Of a DNA stretch of 26,834 nucleotides, positions 1 to 9,624 are shown piece after piece (the stretch's first letter is position 1; each line of letters begins with the position of its first letter). The position numbers were made by a program, and so were the translations under genes. Where the stretch lies: assembly GCA_050743075.1 (NCBI GenBank), contig JBOGDS010000048.1, positions 1 through 26,834 on the forward strand, given 5' to 3'. The notes below the pieces were generated by a model. The model made no database searches. It saw nothing but the letters and a program-made list of their open reading frames with translations, and was not told the DNA's origin. This DNA is from JBOGDS01 sp050743075 (lineage in GTDB: Bacteria; Actinomycetota; Actinomycetes; Jiangellales; Jiangellaceae).

Positions 1-2
1 CG

Positions 3-314
3 GCTGCGTTGCCCGCGCTCGTCCTCGTGGTCGTGGCCGCGGTGTGGGTGGTCTCGATTGCGCTCGCCCAGCTGCGATGTGCCGACGCGGCCCGCGAGGC
101 TGCCCGTGCCGCCGCCAGGGGCGAGTCCCAGGCAGAGGTCACGCAGCTCGCGGAGGCAGTCGCGCCCGACGGTGCCATCGTACGGGTTCGGGTCGAGGGC
201 GAGCTCGTGACGGTCGAGGTGTCCGCCCGTGTGCCGGTGCCGGTCCCGTTCGGCGAGAGCGTCCCCGCGCCGACGGTGCGGGCCAGCGCTGCGGCGGTCC
301 GGGAGGGCTCGTGA
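3..314 (+). CDS. TadE-like minor pilin, 5' end cut by window
   Basis: Small membrane-anchored pseudopilin of the Tad/Flp type IVc pilus or secretion system. The reading frame is open to the left edge, so the first residues lie outside the window. The visible protein begins with a hydrophobic helix (LPALVLVVVAAVWVVSIAL), followed by the alanine/arginine-rich amphipathic stretch CADAAREAARAAARGES typical of TadE proteins, then a beta-rich tail ending in VRASAAAVREGS. About ten N-terminal residues are probably missing. The stop codon overlaps the GTG start of the next gene by 4 bp (GTGA), so the two are translationally coupled. The family match comes from pattern recognition; the remaining tad genes should lie to the left. 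Confidence 0.8.
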   Translation, partial: AALPALVLVVVAAVWVVSIALAQLRCADAAREAARAAARGESQAEVTQLAEAVAPDGAIVRVRVEGELVTVEVSARVPVPVPFGESVPAPTVRASAAAVREGS

Positions 315-1111
315 GGGGCAGGCGGATTGCGGGCACTGAGCGTGGCGCCGGGTCGGTGCTCGTCCTGTGCGGTGTCATGGTCGTGCTGATGGCACTGCTT
401 GCCGTCGCGACGCTCGGCGGAGGCTACGTGGCCAGGCACCGGGCCGCGGCGGCCGCTGACTTCGCCGCACTCGCCGCAGCCGACCAGCTGCGAGCAGGCG
501 GTGCCATGCCACCGTGCGACGAGGCGAGCGCCGTTGCGGAGTCCAACGGCGGCGTGCTGCGTTCGTGCACGGTCAAGGGGTGGGACGTCGAGGTCACCGT
601 CGCGGTAGACGTCAGCGGTCCGACGGCCTGGCTCGCGGACCCCGTGCGCCGGGCCCGGGCCGGCCCGACGGCCGGCGAGCTGGGCAGCGGCGGCGGTTCG
701 CCCGACCGTACGGTGCCCGACGCAGGATGGACGCTGCCCGTCGCCGGCGGCTACCGGATCACGGCGCGGTTCGGCGACTCTGGCGACGCCTGGTCGGGCG
801 GGCGGCACACCGGGCTCGACTTCGCTGCTCCGGCGGGCACACCCGTGGTGGCGGCCGCGGGGGGCAGGGTCGTCGAGTCAGGACCGGCCGGGCGATACGG
901 CAATCTGGTCACGATCGACCACGGTGGCGTCGTCAGCTACTACGCGCACCTGCAGCGCAGCCTCGCGGCGGCAGGCGACATCGTGGGGCCGGGTGAGCAG
1001 TTGGGTACGGTCGGCTCTACCGGCAACTCCACCGGTCCACACCTGCACTTCGAGCTGCGGGTCGGTGGCGTGCCACGCGATCCGGCCACCTTCCTGGGCA
1101 TCCCGCCATGA
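311..1111 (+). CDS. TadE-like protein fused to M23 (LytM) peptidase
   Basis: 266-residue two-part protein. Residues 1-115 match the second TadE-like protein of actinobacterial tad loci (Rv3655c type): a basic N-terminus, one membrane helix at about 15-38, the segment ARHRAAAAADFAALAAADQL, two cysteines (69 and 86), and the usual closing RRARAGP. A Gly/Ser/Pro linker (118-138) leads into an M23 endopeptidase domain (about 139-266). The zinc and catalytic signatures are intact: HTGLD (H166, D170), H213 in YYAHL, and HLHFEL (H244, H246). Zn metallopeptidases of this fold cleave peptidoglycan cross-bridges. The single helix would place the peptidase outside the membrane. The GTG at 311 overlaps the previous stop. 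The usual family member ends where this linker begins, so the peptidase looks like an added C-terminal domain. Inferred role: local wall opening for pilus passage. Confidence 0.85.
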   Translation: MRGRRIAGTERGAGSVLVLCGVMVVLMALLAVATLGGGYVARHRAAAAADFAALAAADQLRAGGAMPPCDEASAVAESNGGVLRSCTVKGWDVEVTVAVDVSGPTAWLADPVRRARAGPTAGELGSGGGSPDRTVPDAGWTLPVAGGYRITARFGDSGDAWSGGRHTGLDFAAPAGTPVVAAAGGRVVESGPAGRYGNLVTIDHGGVVSYYAHLQRSLAAAGDIVGPGEQLGTVGSTGNSTGPHLHFELRVGGVPRDPATFLGIPP

Positions 1112-1119
1112 CGGCCGCC

Positions 1120-1989
1120 TCACGCCTCGGGCGCTGCGGCCGCCTGCGACCTGGTCGCGCCGAGACAGGCGACGACGACGCAACCGATCGCGGCCCACTC
1201 CCGCAGGTGGAGAACCTCGCCGAGGTTGATCAGGCCGACAACGGCGGCCACGGCGGGCTCCAGGCTCATCAGGATGCCGAACAGCTTCGCCGGCATCCGG
1301 CGCAGCGCCTCGAGCTCGAGCGTGTACGGGATCACAGAGGACAACAACCCGATGCCGGCGCCGAGCAGGAGCAGTTCCGGGCGGAGAAGGTCGCTGCCGC
1401 CGGTCGTCACGCCGACAGGCAGCACCAGGAGCGTGCCGAGACCGCTGGCCAGGGCCAGCCCCGAGGATCCAGGGAACCGCCGTCCGGTGGCAGTGCTGAG
1501 CAGGATGTAGGCAGCCCACATCGCGGCCGCGAGAAGCGCGAAGGCGACTCCGACGCCGTTGACCCGGCCCGGGTCACCCCGCATCAGAAGCAGCACACCG
1601 GCCGCCGCCAGGGCCACCCAGACCAGGTCGAGCCGGCGGCGGGAGAAGGCGACGGCGATGCCGAGCGGTCCGAGGAACTCGATCGTGACGGCGATGCCGA
1701 GCGGGATGCGAGAGAACGACTCGTAGATCGCGAGGTTCATGACGGCCAGGCAGAGCCCGAACGCCGCGGCCACCCGGAGGTCCGCTCGAGTCCAGCGACT
1801 AGCCGTACGGCGCAGCAGCCGTCGGGTGATGAGCAGCAGGACGACGGCCGACGTGGCCAGCCGCAGCATCACGACCGCGCTCGGGGGCAGCTCGGTGAAC
1901 AGGTTCTTGGCAAAGCCGGCGCCGACCTGGACGGACACGATTCCGAGCAGGACCAGGCTAGGCGGCGGGATCGCCTCGAGCCGGGTCAC
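1120..1989 (-). CDS. EamA/RhtA-type exporter
   Basis: 289-residue inner-membrane protein with about ten predicted helices in two EamA halves, of the drug/metabolite transporter superfamily. The middle motif EFLGPLGIAVAFSRRR and the closing SLEPAVAAVVGLINLGE resemble RhtA (threonine/homoserine exporter), so export of amino acids or similar metabolites is the likely job, although the substrate cannot be read from sequence. I place the start at GTG 1989 rather than GTG 1995 because a -10-like TAGCCT (minus strand, 1996-2001) lies exactly 6 nt before 1989, as in leaderless actinobacterial transcripts, and no Shine-Dalgarno sequence is visible. The gene converges on the pilin/LytM gene with an 8-bp gap, and has its own promoter although it follows the metallohydrolase closely. 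Confidence 0.85.
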   Translation of the reverse strand: MTRLEAIPPPSLVLLGIVSVQVGAGFAKNLFTELPPSAVVMLRLATSAVVLLLITRRLLRRTASRWTRADLRVAAAFGLCLAVMNLAIYESFSRIPLGIAVTIEFLGPLGIAVAFSRRRLDLVWVALAAAGVLLLMRGDPGRVNGVGVAFALLAAAMWAAYILLSTATGRRFPGSSGLALASGLGTLLVLPVGVTTGGSDLLRPELLLLGAGIGLLSSVIPYTLELEALRRMPAKLFGILMSLEPAVAAVVGLINLGEVLHLREWAAIGCVVVACLGATRSQAAAAPEA

Positions 1990-1995
1990 CGCCAC

Positions 1996-2001
1996 AGGCT
2001 A
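1996..2001 (-). promoter_or_regulatory. -10 element of EamA gene (leaderless)
   Basis: Minus-strand TAGCCT fits the TANNNT pattern and is followed after 6 nt by the GTG at 1989. No recognisable -35 was identified. Confidence 0.45.
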
Positions 2002-2033
2002 CGAGCGGCTCCGACCGTCGGGCTCCCGCAGCG

Positions 2034-2612
2034 TCAGCGGGGAGTTGCCTCCGACGGCGTGAAGGCCGGTCCGTGGCCGGGGATCGCGAGGTCGGCGACG
2101 GCGAGGACGCGGGCTCGGCTGGCGTGGAGCTGAGTCATGTCGGCGTACGGGTCCTCGGTCGGGCCTTCGCCGTTCCACCAGACGTGGGTGAAGGCGGCGA
2201 CGCCGTCGGCAGTGTGGGCCAGCGTCGTGATGTCCTCAGGCGAGTGGCCCGGCGTGCGGATCAGCTTGATCGACCGTGAGAGCTCGAACCCTTCGGCGTC
2301 CCGGCTGGTCCACACGTCGTTCCGGTAGTGCGCCCAGTGGTCGTGGCAACGCGCATTGAGAAAGAGGGCGGCGTTGATGGTGTGGTCGGGATGGTGGTGG
2401 CTGAAGACGACGTCGGTGACCTCGTCGGGATCTACGCCCAACGCCCTCAGCGGGTCGAGGATCAGCGCCCGGTCGCGGACCATGCCCGGGTCGACGACGA
2501 CGACCACGTCGCCGTCGCGTATCAAGCCGACCGTGCTCGCTACCTCGCGCCCGTAGTAGCCAGGCGTCAAGACCCGAACGTCCGCGTTCGGTTCCCTCGG
2601 CGCATCGCTCAT
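2034..2612 (-). CDS. MBL-fold metallo-hydrolase
   Basis: 192-residue cytoplasmic protein of the metallo-beta-lactamase fold. The core zinc motif HHHPDH is present, with a later RTPGHSPED (third-His region) and the C-terminal PGHGPAF. These give the metal ligands of a glyoxalase-II/lactonase-like hydrolase; the substrate is unknown. There is no signal peptide. Start ATG 2612 was chosen because it lies 4 bp after the stop of the upstream LapA-like gene with GTGAGGGC in front; the open frame extends further up but that part overlaps the neighbour. It is the last gene of the helicase / LapA-like / MBL operon. Family assignment is firm, function is not. Confidence 0.85.
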   Translation of the reverse strand: MSDAPREPNADVRVLTPGYYGREVASTVGLIRDGDVVVVVDPGMVRDRALILDPLRALGVDPDEVTDVVFSHHHPDHTINAALFLNARCHDHWAHYRNDVWTSRDAEGFELSRSIKLIRTPGHSPEDITTLAHTADGVAAFTHVWWNGEGPTEDPYADMTQLHASRARVLAVADLAIPGHGPAFTPSEATPR

Positions 2613-2616
2613 GCCC

Positions 2617-2991
2617 TCACTCGTCCGCGACGTCCCGCCCGCGTGGGCCAGAAGGTGGCGGCATGGTCTCCGCATCGGACGTCGGGGGCCGGCCGGCCGT
2701 GAGGTGTTCCTCGGCCGTGGTGTCGCCGCGGGCCGGGGTCGTTAGTGCCTGCCGGCGCAGATCTCGGACCTCCTGGCGGCGTTGCCGGGAGCGTCGCAGC
2801 CCCACCCGCAACAGCGCCAGGGCACCCAAGGCGAGCAGGCCGGAGACCACGCCGGCGATGAAGATCTCGGCAACCGTGGTGTCGACGCTGATGTCGAAGG
2901 CGTCGACGGTCACCGTGTTGTCCTGCTCGGTCACGGCGGCGACGACGAGGAAGATCACGACGGCGAGAAGTATCAGGGCGATGACGGTCAT
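2617..2991 (-). CDS. small LapA-like membrane protein
   Basis: 124-residue protein with two hydrophobic segments: residues about 2-21 (TVIALILLAVVIFLVVAAVT) and about 42-63 (EIFIAGVVSGLLALGALAL), separated by a short loop, TEQDNTVTVDAF, that would face outward. They are followed by a basic, arginine-rich cytosolic tail (RVGLRRSRQRRQEVRDLRRQ) and a disordered C-terminus. This two-helix layout with a coiled basic tail resembles LapA/DUF1049-type proteins, but similarity is too weak for a function. Start ATG 2991 has a strong GGAGGAG 6 nt upstream. It lies 22 bp behind the helicase and 4 bp ahead of the MBL hydrolase, so it is co-transcribed with both. Confidence 0.75.
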   Translation of the reverse strand: MTVIALILLAVVIFLVVAAVTEQDNTVTVDAFDISVDTTVAEIFIAGVVSGLLALGALALLRVGLRRSRQRRQEVRDLRRQALTTPARGDTTAEEHLTAGRPPTSDAETMPPPSGPRGRDVADE

Positions 2992-3013
2992 GGCGGTCTC
3001 CTCCGCGCACGTG

Positions 3014-5449
3014 TCAGGGGGCCCGCTCGGGCGGCGCCTCGGCGAGCACTGCGCCGAGAAGCCGGACCGCTCCGGCCTTGTCCAGTGGTTCGTTACCGTT
3101 CCCGCACTTCGGTGACTGTACGCACGATGGGCACCCCGAGGGGCACGGACAGGCCGCGATCGCGTCGCGCGTCGCGCGCAGCCAGGAAGCTGCGGCCTCG
3201 TAGCCTCGCTCGGCGAAGCCCGCACCGCCCGGGTGTCCGTCGTGGACGAACACCGTCAGCAGTTCGGTGTCCGGGTGGCGTGCCGTCGACATCCCACCGA
3301 CGTCCCAGCGGTCGCAGGTCGCGACGAGTGGGAGCATGCCGATGGCTGCGTGTTCGGCAGCGTGCGCCGCGCCCGGCGCGGCCGCCCCTGACAGCCCCGC
3401 CGCGAGGACCCGGTCGTCGGGAAGCGTCCACCACACCGCGCGGGTGCGCAGGTGGCGACGCGGCAGGTCCAGCGGCTGCTCGCCCAGCATCTCCCCGCTG
3501 CCGAACCGCCGCTTGAGATAGGAGACGACCTGGCTGGACACCTCGACACGGCCGAAGACCAGCCGCGCCTCCCCCCACGTCACCGACCGGTCCTCGTCGA
3601 TGACGCGAAGCTCGGTGATGTCCCGAGCCGTCGTCGTGTAGTCGGCCGATTCCGGCCGCACGACTGCGACGCCGTCCTCGAGATCGAGTGTCTCGACCAG
3701 GTACGTCTCGCCCTGATGGACGTAGATCGCGCCGGCGTGCACCGTCGCGTGCGCCCGGCCGGCGTCGACGGTTCCGAGCAGGCGGCCGGTCCCGGTCTCG
3801 ACCAGCCGTACCGGCGGACCACCCGTCCCTCGAAGATCCGCCAGGTCGGACGCCCAGTCGCGGCTGGTCCAGTACCAACCCGAGGCGCGGCGCCGCAGCA
3901 GACGACGACGTTCCAGGGCCGTCATGACCTCCGTCGCCGCCGGTCCGAACATCGCGACGTCGTCGTCGGTCAGCGGGGTCTCTGCCGCTGCTGCGCACAG
4001 ATGCGGGGCCAGCACGTAGGGGTTGTCGGGGTCCAGGACGGTGGCCTCGACGGGGCGGCCGAACACGGCCTGCGGGTTGTTGACCAGGTAGGTGTCCAGC
4101 GGGTCGTCGCGGGCGACGAAGACGGCGAGCGCGCCCTGGCCGGCCCGGCCGGCCCGGCCCGCCTGCTGCCACAGCGATGCCCGGGTCCCGGGCCAGCCCG
4201 CGATGAGTACGGCGTCCAGCCCGGCGACGTCCACCCCGAGCTCGAGCGCGTTCGTAGCCGCGACGCCGCGAAGCGAACCTTCCTGAAGCCTCGCCTCCAG
4301 CGCGCGTCGCTCGTACGGAAGGTAGCCGGCGCGGTAGGCGGCGACGTGGTCCGCCAGCGTCGCGTCCACCGGCGCCAACGCGGCACGCGTCAACGTCGCG
4401 ACGGTTTCCGCAGCCCGACGCGACCGGACGAAGGCCACCGTCCGGGCGCCGGCGACCACCAGGTCGCACAGCAGGTCGGCAGTCTCGGCCAGCGTGCTAC
4501 GGCGTAGAGGCGCTCCGTGCTCGCCGGCACCGTGGTCAACCCGCCCCTCGTCGGCCACCATCTCGTTGGCCACCTCGTCGACGGGGCCTTGTTCACTGGA
4601 GGCTTCTCCGGGTCTCGATGGGCCGGGAAGGGCGGAAAACCCTCCAGTCGCGGACGGTCGGCCGTACAGCAGGGGCGGTTCCCACAGGGCAAAGGCCGTC
4701 TCTCCCCGTGGCGAGCCGTCGTCGGTGACGCCGATGACGGGGGCCCCGACCAGCCGGCTGGCGCTCGCCTCGGGCGTCGCCGTCGTCGCCGATGCCAGCA
4801 CGAAGACCGGCTGGGCGCCGTACAGAGCGCAGATCCGGCGAAGCCTGCGCAGGACCTGCGCGACATGCGAGCCGAACACGCCGCGGTAGCCGTGACACTC
4901 GTCGACGACGACGAACCGCAGCGCCCGCAGGAACCCGGCCCAGCGATGGTGCCGGGGAAGCACGGAGTGGTGCAGCATGTCGGGGTTCGTCAACAGATAA
5001 GCTGCGTGCGCGCGGGCGGCGTCGCGGGCCTCGATCGGGGTGTCGCCGTCGTACGTCGCCGCGACGACACCCGGCACTTCCAGGGCATCGAGCGCGCGCA
5101 GCTGGTCGGCGGCCAGCGCCTTCGTGGGCGAGAGGTACAGGGTGCGGGAACGGTGCCGACGGGCAGCCGTCAAGGCGGGCAAGAGGTAGGCCAGAGACTT
5201 GCCCGACGCGGTGCCGGTGGCGACGACGACCGATCGGCCGGACCAGGCCAGCGATGCGGCCTCCGCCTGGTGCGGCCAGGGCCTGGACATGCCAGCCGAT
5301 TCCAACCGGGCGCAGACCACCGGGTCGACCCAGCCCGGCCAGTCCACCGTCCGGGCCGCGCGCGCCGGGACGACCTCGACGTGGGTGACCCGACCAGCTC
5401 GCCCGCGGGACGCGGTCAGGGTCGCGAGCAGGTCGCCGGCCGAGGGCAC
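3014..5449 (-). CDS. MrfA/YprA-type DECH-box helicase
   Basis: 811-residue superfamily 2 helicase. Visible motifs: RPWPHQAEA (Q-motif region, about 57), ATGTASGKS (Walker A, 77-85), DECH (183-186), SAT (about 220), ATNALELGVDV (398-408), QQAGRAGRAG (motif VI, 428-437). The C-terminal region ends with a five-Cys cluster (C767, C769, C773, C776, C782) as in MrfA/Hrq1-like repair helicases with the DUF1998/MZB domain. In Bacillus the relative MrfA acts in mitomycin-damage excision repair. Actinobacterial members are known as the DECH helicase of the tad/secretion neighbourhood, which fits here. Residues 268-285 are encoded by a palindromic repeat, and 286-318 form a low-complexity linker between the two RecA domains. 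GTG start; a weak -10 (GAGACT) ends 6 nt upstream. Divergent from bldG. Confidence 0.9.
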   Translation of the reverse strand: MPSAGDLLATLTASRGRAGRVTHVEVVPARAARTVDWPGWVDPVVCARLESAGMSRPWPHQAEAASLAWSGRSVVVATGTASGKSLAYLLPALTAARRHRSRTLYLSPTKALAADQLRALDALEVPGVVAATYDGDTPIEARDAARAHAAYLLTNPDMLHHSVLPRHHRWAGFLRALRFVVVDECHGYRGVFGSHVAQVLRRLRRICALYGAQPVFVLASATTATPEASASRLVGAPVIGVTDDGSPRGETAFALWEPPLLYGRPSATGGFSALPGPSRPGEASSEQGPVDEVANEMVADEGRVDHGAGEHGAPLRRSTLAETADLLCDLVVAGARTVAFVRSRRAAETVATLTRAALAPVDATLADHVAAYRAGYLPYERRALEARLQEGSLRGVAATNALELGVDVAGLDAVLIAGWPGTRASLWQQAGRAGRAGQGALAVFVARDDPLDTYLVNNPQAVFGRPVEATVLDPDNPYVLAPHLCAAAAETPLTDDDVAMFGPAATEVMTALERRRLLRRRASGWYWTSRDWASDLADLRGTGGPPVRLVETGTGRLLGTVDAGRAHATVHAGAIYVHQGETYLVETLDLEDGVAVVRPESADYTTTARDITELRVIDEDRSVTWGEARLVFGRVEVSSQVVSYLKRRFGSGEMLGEQPLDLPRRHLRTRAVWWTLPDDRVLAAGLSGAAAPGAAHAAEHAAIGMLPLVATCDRWDVGGMSTARHPDTELLTVFVHDGHPGGAGFAERGYEAAASWLRATRDAIAACPCPSGCPSCVQSPKCGNGNEPLDKAGAVRLLGAVLAEAPPERAP
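4595..4648. repeat. 54-bp palindromic repeat inside helicase gene
   Basis: Arms actggaggctt (4595-4605) and aaccctccagt (4638-4648) pair with one mismatch. The right half shares the 19-mer gaagggcggaaaaccctcc exactly with the element at 14125-14183. The length is exactly 18 codons, so the helicase frame is kept; the minus strand encodes TGGFSALPGPSRPGEASS. Interpreted as a dispersed REP/MITE-like element that landed in the linker between helicase domains. Confidence 0.7.
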
Positions 5450-5544
5450 GTCGAAAGTCTCGCACCGGAGTGCCGGCCAGCGGGGCGGAGGTCACCCGGC
5501 GAAGCGTGGTTGAATGCCACGAGCCGACACTCTGGAGGCCCAGC
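5450..5544. promoter_or_regulatory. divergent helicase/bldG promoter region
   Basis: 95-bp divergent gap. On the minus strand GAGACT (5456-5461) sits 6 nt before the helicase GTG and could be a leaderless -10. On the plus strand a short inverted repeat cgtgg-N7-ccacg (5505-5521) lies just upstream of the bldG ribosome binding site ggagg (5534-5538). Exact bldG promoters cannot be called. Confidence 0.4.
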
Positions 5545-5886
5545 GTGGACTTGTCCTTGTCGACTCGCGCCGAGAGCGGGCGGACCGTCGTCGAGGTGGC
5601 TGGCGAGATCGACGTCTACACCGCGCCGAAGCTGCGTGAGCAGATTGCCGAACTGGTCGACTCCGGTCGGCACGACATCGTCGTCGACATGCAGCGCGTC
5701 GAGTTCCTCGACTCCACCGGCCTGGGTGTGCTCGTCGGTGGGCTCAAGCGGATCCGGCAGCACGACGGATCGATGCACCTGGTGTGCACGCAGGAACGGA
5801 TCCTGAAGATCTTCCGGATCACCGGACTGACCAAGGTGTTCCCGATCCACGGCTCTGTCGCCGCGGCGGTTGCGGCGAGCGACTGA
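5545..5886 (+). CDS. bldG: anti-anti-sigma factor BldG
   Basis: 113-residue single STAS-domain protein. It begins VDLSLSTRAESGRTVVEVAG and contains GEIDVYTAPKLREQ and the phosphorylation motif FLDSTGLGVLVGG with phospho-acceptor Ser57. It ends ITGLTKVFPIHGSVAAAVAASD. These blocks follow the Streptomyces BldG sequence closely. BldG binds anti-sigma factors when unphosphorylated and controls development and stress sigma factors. Start GTG 5545 has ggagg 6 nt upstream; the open frame extends further up but lacks support. The gene is 8 bp ahead of an ATPase-like partner, as in Streptomyces. hppA follows, and the DECH helicase is divergent, so the neighbourhood also supports the name. Confidence 0.93.
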   Translation: MDLSLSTRAESGRTVVEVAGEIDVYTAPKLREQIAELVDSGRHDIVVDMQRVEFLDSTGLGVLVGGLKRIRQHDGSMHLVCTQERILKIFRITGLTKVFPIHGSVAAAVAASD

Positions 5887-5894
5887 AGCGCCCC

Positions 5895-6326
5895 GTGGCC
5901 AAGATCGAGCTGAGCTTTGCTCCGAACGCGGCCCACGTGCGGACCGCCCGGCAGGTCGCCGTCGCGCTGGCCCGTCGGGCGCAGGTGCCAGACGACGCAC
6001 TCGACGAGATCCGGCTGGCCGTGGGCGAGGCCTGCGGGCTCGCGGTCTCCTTGCAGCGGCTCGCGCGTCCCGACGAGCCGGTGACTCTCGTCTTCGACGA
6101 CCGCGGCGGGCTTGCCGTCGACGTCTGTGCCTCGGTGCCGCTGGCAACGGCCACCGGCGAGCACGCCTTGGACGTACTGGCCGACGCCATCGGAGTGGAA
6201 GGCCAGGAGCTGCCTACTGGAGCCGTCATGGCCTTGTTGGCTGCGTTCGCGGGCACGTTCGACGTGACCACATCGGCAGACGGCGTCGTGCTGGCGTTGG
6301 GGTGGCCACCGGTGGCGGTGACGTGA
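5895..6326 (+). CDS. degenerate anti-sigma/HATPase partner of BldG
   Basis: 143-residue protein of the RsbW/SpoIIAB-like HATPase family. The helix DEIRLAVGEACGLAVSLQ (37-54) corresponds to the N-box, where the usual Mg-binding Asn is replaced by Leu49. No clear glycine-rich DxGxG box follows, so ATP binding or kinase activity is doubtful. The end DGVVLALGWP matches the closing strand of the fold. The GTG at 5895 is 8 bp after the bldG stop with no strong ribosome site, suggesting coupled translation. By position it is the counterpart of the Streptomyces gene co-transcribed with bldG and proposed to be an anti-sigma factor. Likely role: binds BldG, and possibly a sigma factor. Confidence 0.8.
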   Translation: MAKIELSFAPNAAHVRTARQVAVALARRAQVPDDALDEIRLAVGEACGLAVSLQRLARPDEPVTLVFDDRGGLAVDVCASVPLATATGEHALDVLADAIGVEGQELPTGAVMALLAAFAGTFDVTTSADGVVLALGWPPVAVT

Positions 6327-6486
6327 CCCCGTCCGGCACTGCGTAGACTCCGGCACCAGTCGGGCCGGGCACTCGCTCGGCCCAGGATCGACAACCTTGG
6401 TCCCGCACCCGCCGCGCGTGCCGCCCGGCGGGCACGGGTCATATACGGGAGCCGGCCCAGAACTCGGGCCACGTCAAGGAGGACGC
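6327..6486 (+). promoter_or_regulatory. structured leader of hppA
   Basis: 160-bp gap with a possible -10 TAGACT (6344-6349). It is followed by three successive inverted repeats: gggccg/cggccc (6362-6367 with 6378-6383), cgtgcc/ggcacg (6417-6422 with 6431-6436) and ggccc/gggcc (6454-6458 with 6466-6470). The hppA ribosome site aaggagg follows directly. I do not recognise a known riboswitch. Confidence 0.35.
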
Positions 6487-8799
<2,313 letters not shown>

Positions 8800-8806
8800 C
8801 GCGGCA

Positions 8807-9624
8807 TCATGGCGATGCCGGCCTGATGATCGCTTCGGCGATGACCGTTCCCCCATCGCCGATGGCCCGGACAACCGGCGGGCGGTCCCCATGGACGATC
8901 AGGTTGCCGAACACCTCAGCGGTGTCGATCACGTCCTCGCCCTGCTGCATCTCGACCCGGGTGGTCGACGCCGGGGCGAGGAACACGAAGTGCATCCCGG
9001 ATGTTCGTATACGCCTCCGGGTCGATCGTGAAGGTGATCAGCTCAGCGTCGATGTCGCTCGTGGTGATGGTTCCCGTCCACGTCAGCCCGGCCAGTGTCC
9101 GGCCGAATGGCGTTCGCTCGTGCCAGAAGCCCAGGACCCAGGCGTCATCGGGTTGCGGCACGGCCACCAGGGCGAGCGGCCCTTCACTCGCCCTCAGCTC
9201 AGGCGGGGGCCCAGCGTCGGAGTAGAGGACCCTGGGCTGGGCGGTCTTGTCGGTGACCAGGGGGGCGGGCCAGCAGCTCGGTCAAGGCCTTCTCGACGGT
9301 TCCATCCGGAGCGGGCTCTGTTCCTCGCTCGCCGGCCCTGGCCGCTGCGACGACACGCTCATCGACGACGACAGCAGGTTGCCCGACCGGGGGAACGGCG
9401 ACTGGCGAGTTGCCACCATCGCCACCGTTACCGATCGGCAGCCAAGCCAGCGCGACCCCGACCGTGCTCGTCGTGACCGCGGCTGCGAGTACGCGCCGGT
9501 ACCGCCTGTGTCGGCGGACTCCCCGCTGGACGGTGGCCCACGTGTCAAGCGGAGGCAAGAGGTCCTCAGGTGCCCGCCCGATCAGGGCTGCACGCACCTG
9601 CTGCTCGAGTCCGGCCGTGCTCAT
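8807..9624 (-). pseudogene. sigma-factor partner gene with two frameshifts
   Basis: Membrane-anchored protein following the sigma gene, possibly an anti-sigma factor or sensor. It starts at ATG 9624 (MSTAGLEQQVRAALIGRAPE), overlapping the sigma stop as ATGA, with agaggg upstream. A basic stretch GVRRHRRYRR precedes one helix (VLAAAVTTSTVGVALAWL), followed by an extracytoplasmic part. The frame breaks at a run of six G (plus strand 9260-9265): removing one base continues into RPLVTDKTAQPRVLYSDAG and on through VAVPQPDDAWVLGFWHERTP. It breaks again near 8993-8997: removing one base joins DPEAYTNIR to MHFVFLAPASTTRVEMQQGE and runs to RPASP and a stop at 8807. Both breaks are single extra bases in G/C runs. 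A recent pseudogene or assembly errors are both possible. No recognised domain in the external part. Confidence 0.7.

Noticed and set aside
8803..8820. Small hairpin ggcatc/gatgcc at the end of hppA
   Set aside because: Only six pairs, overlaps the end of the neighbouring frame, and no T-run; not strong enough to call a terminator.
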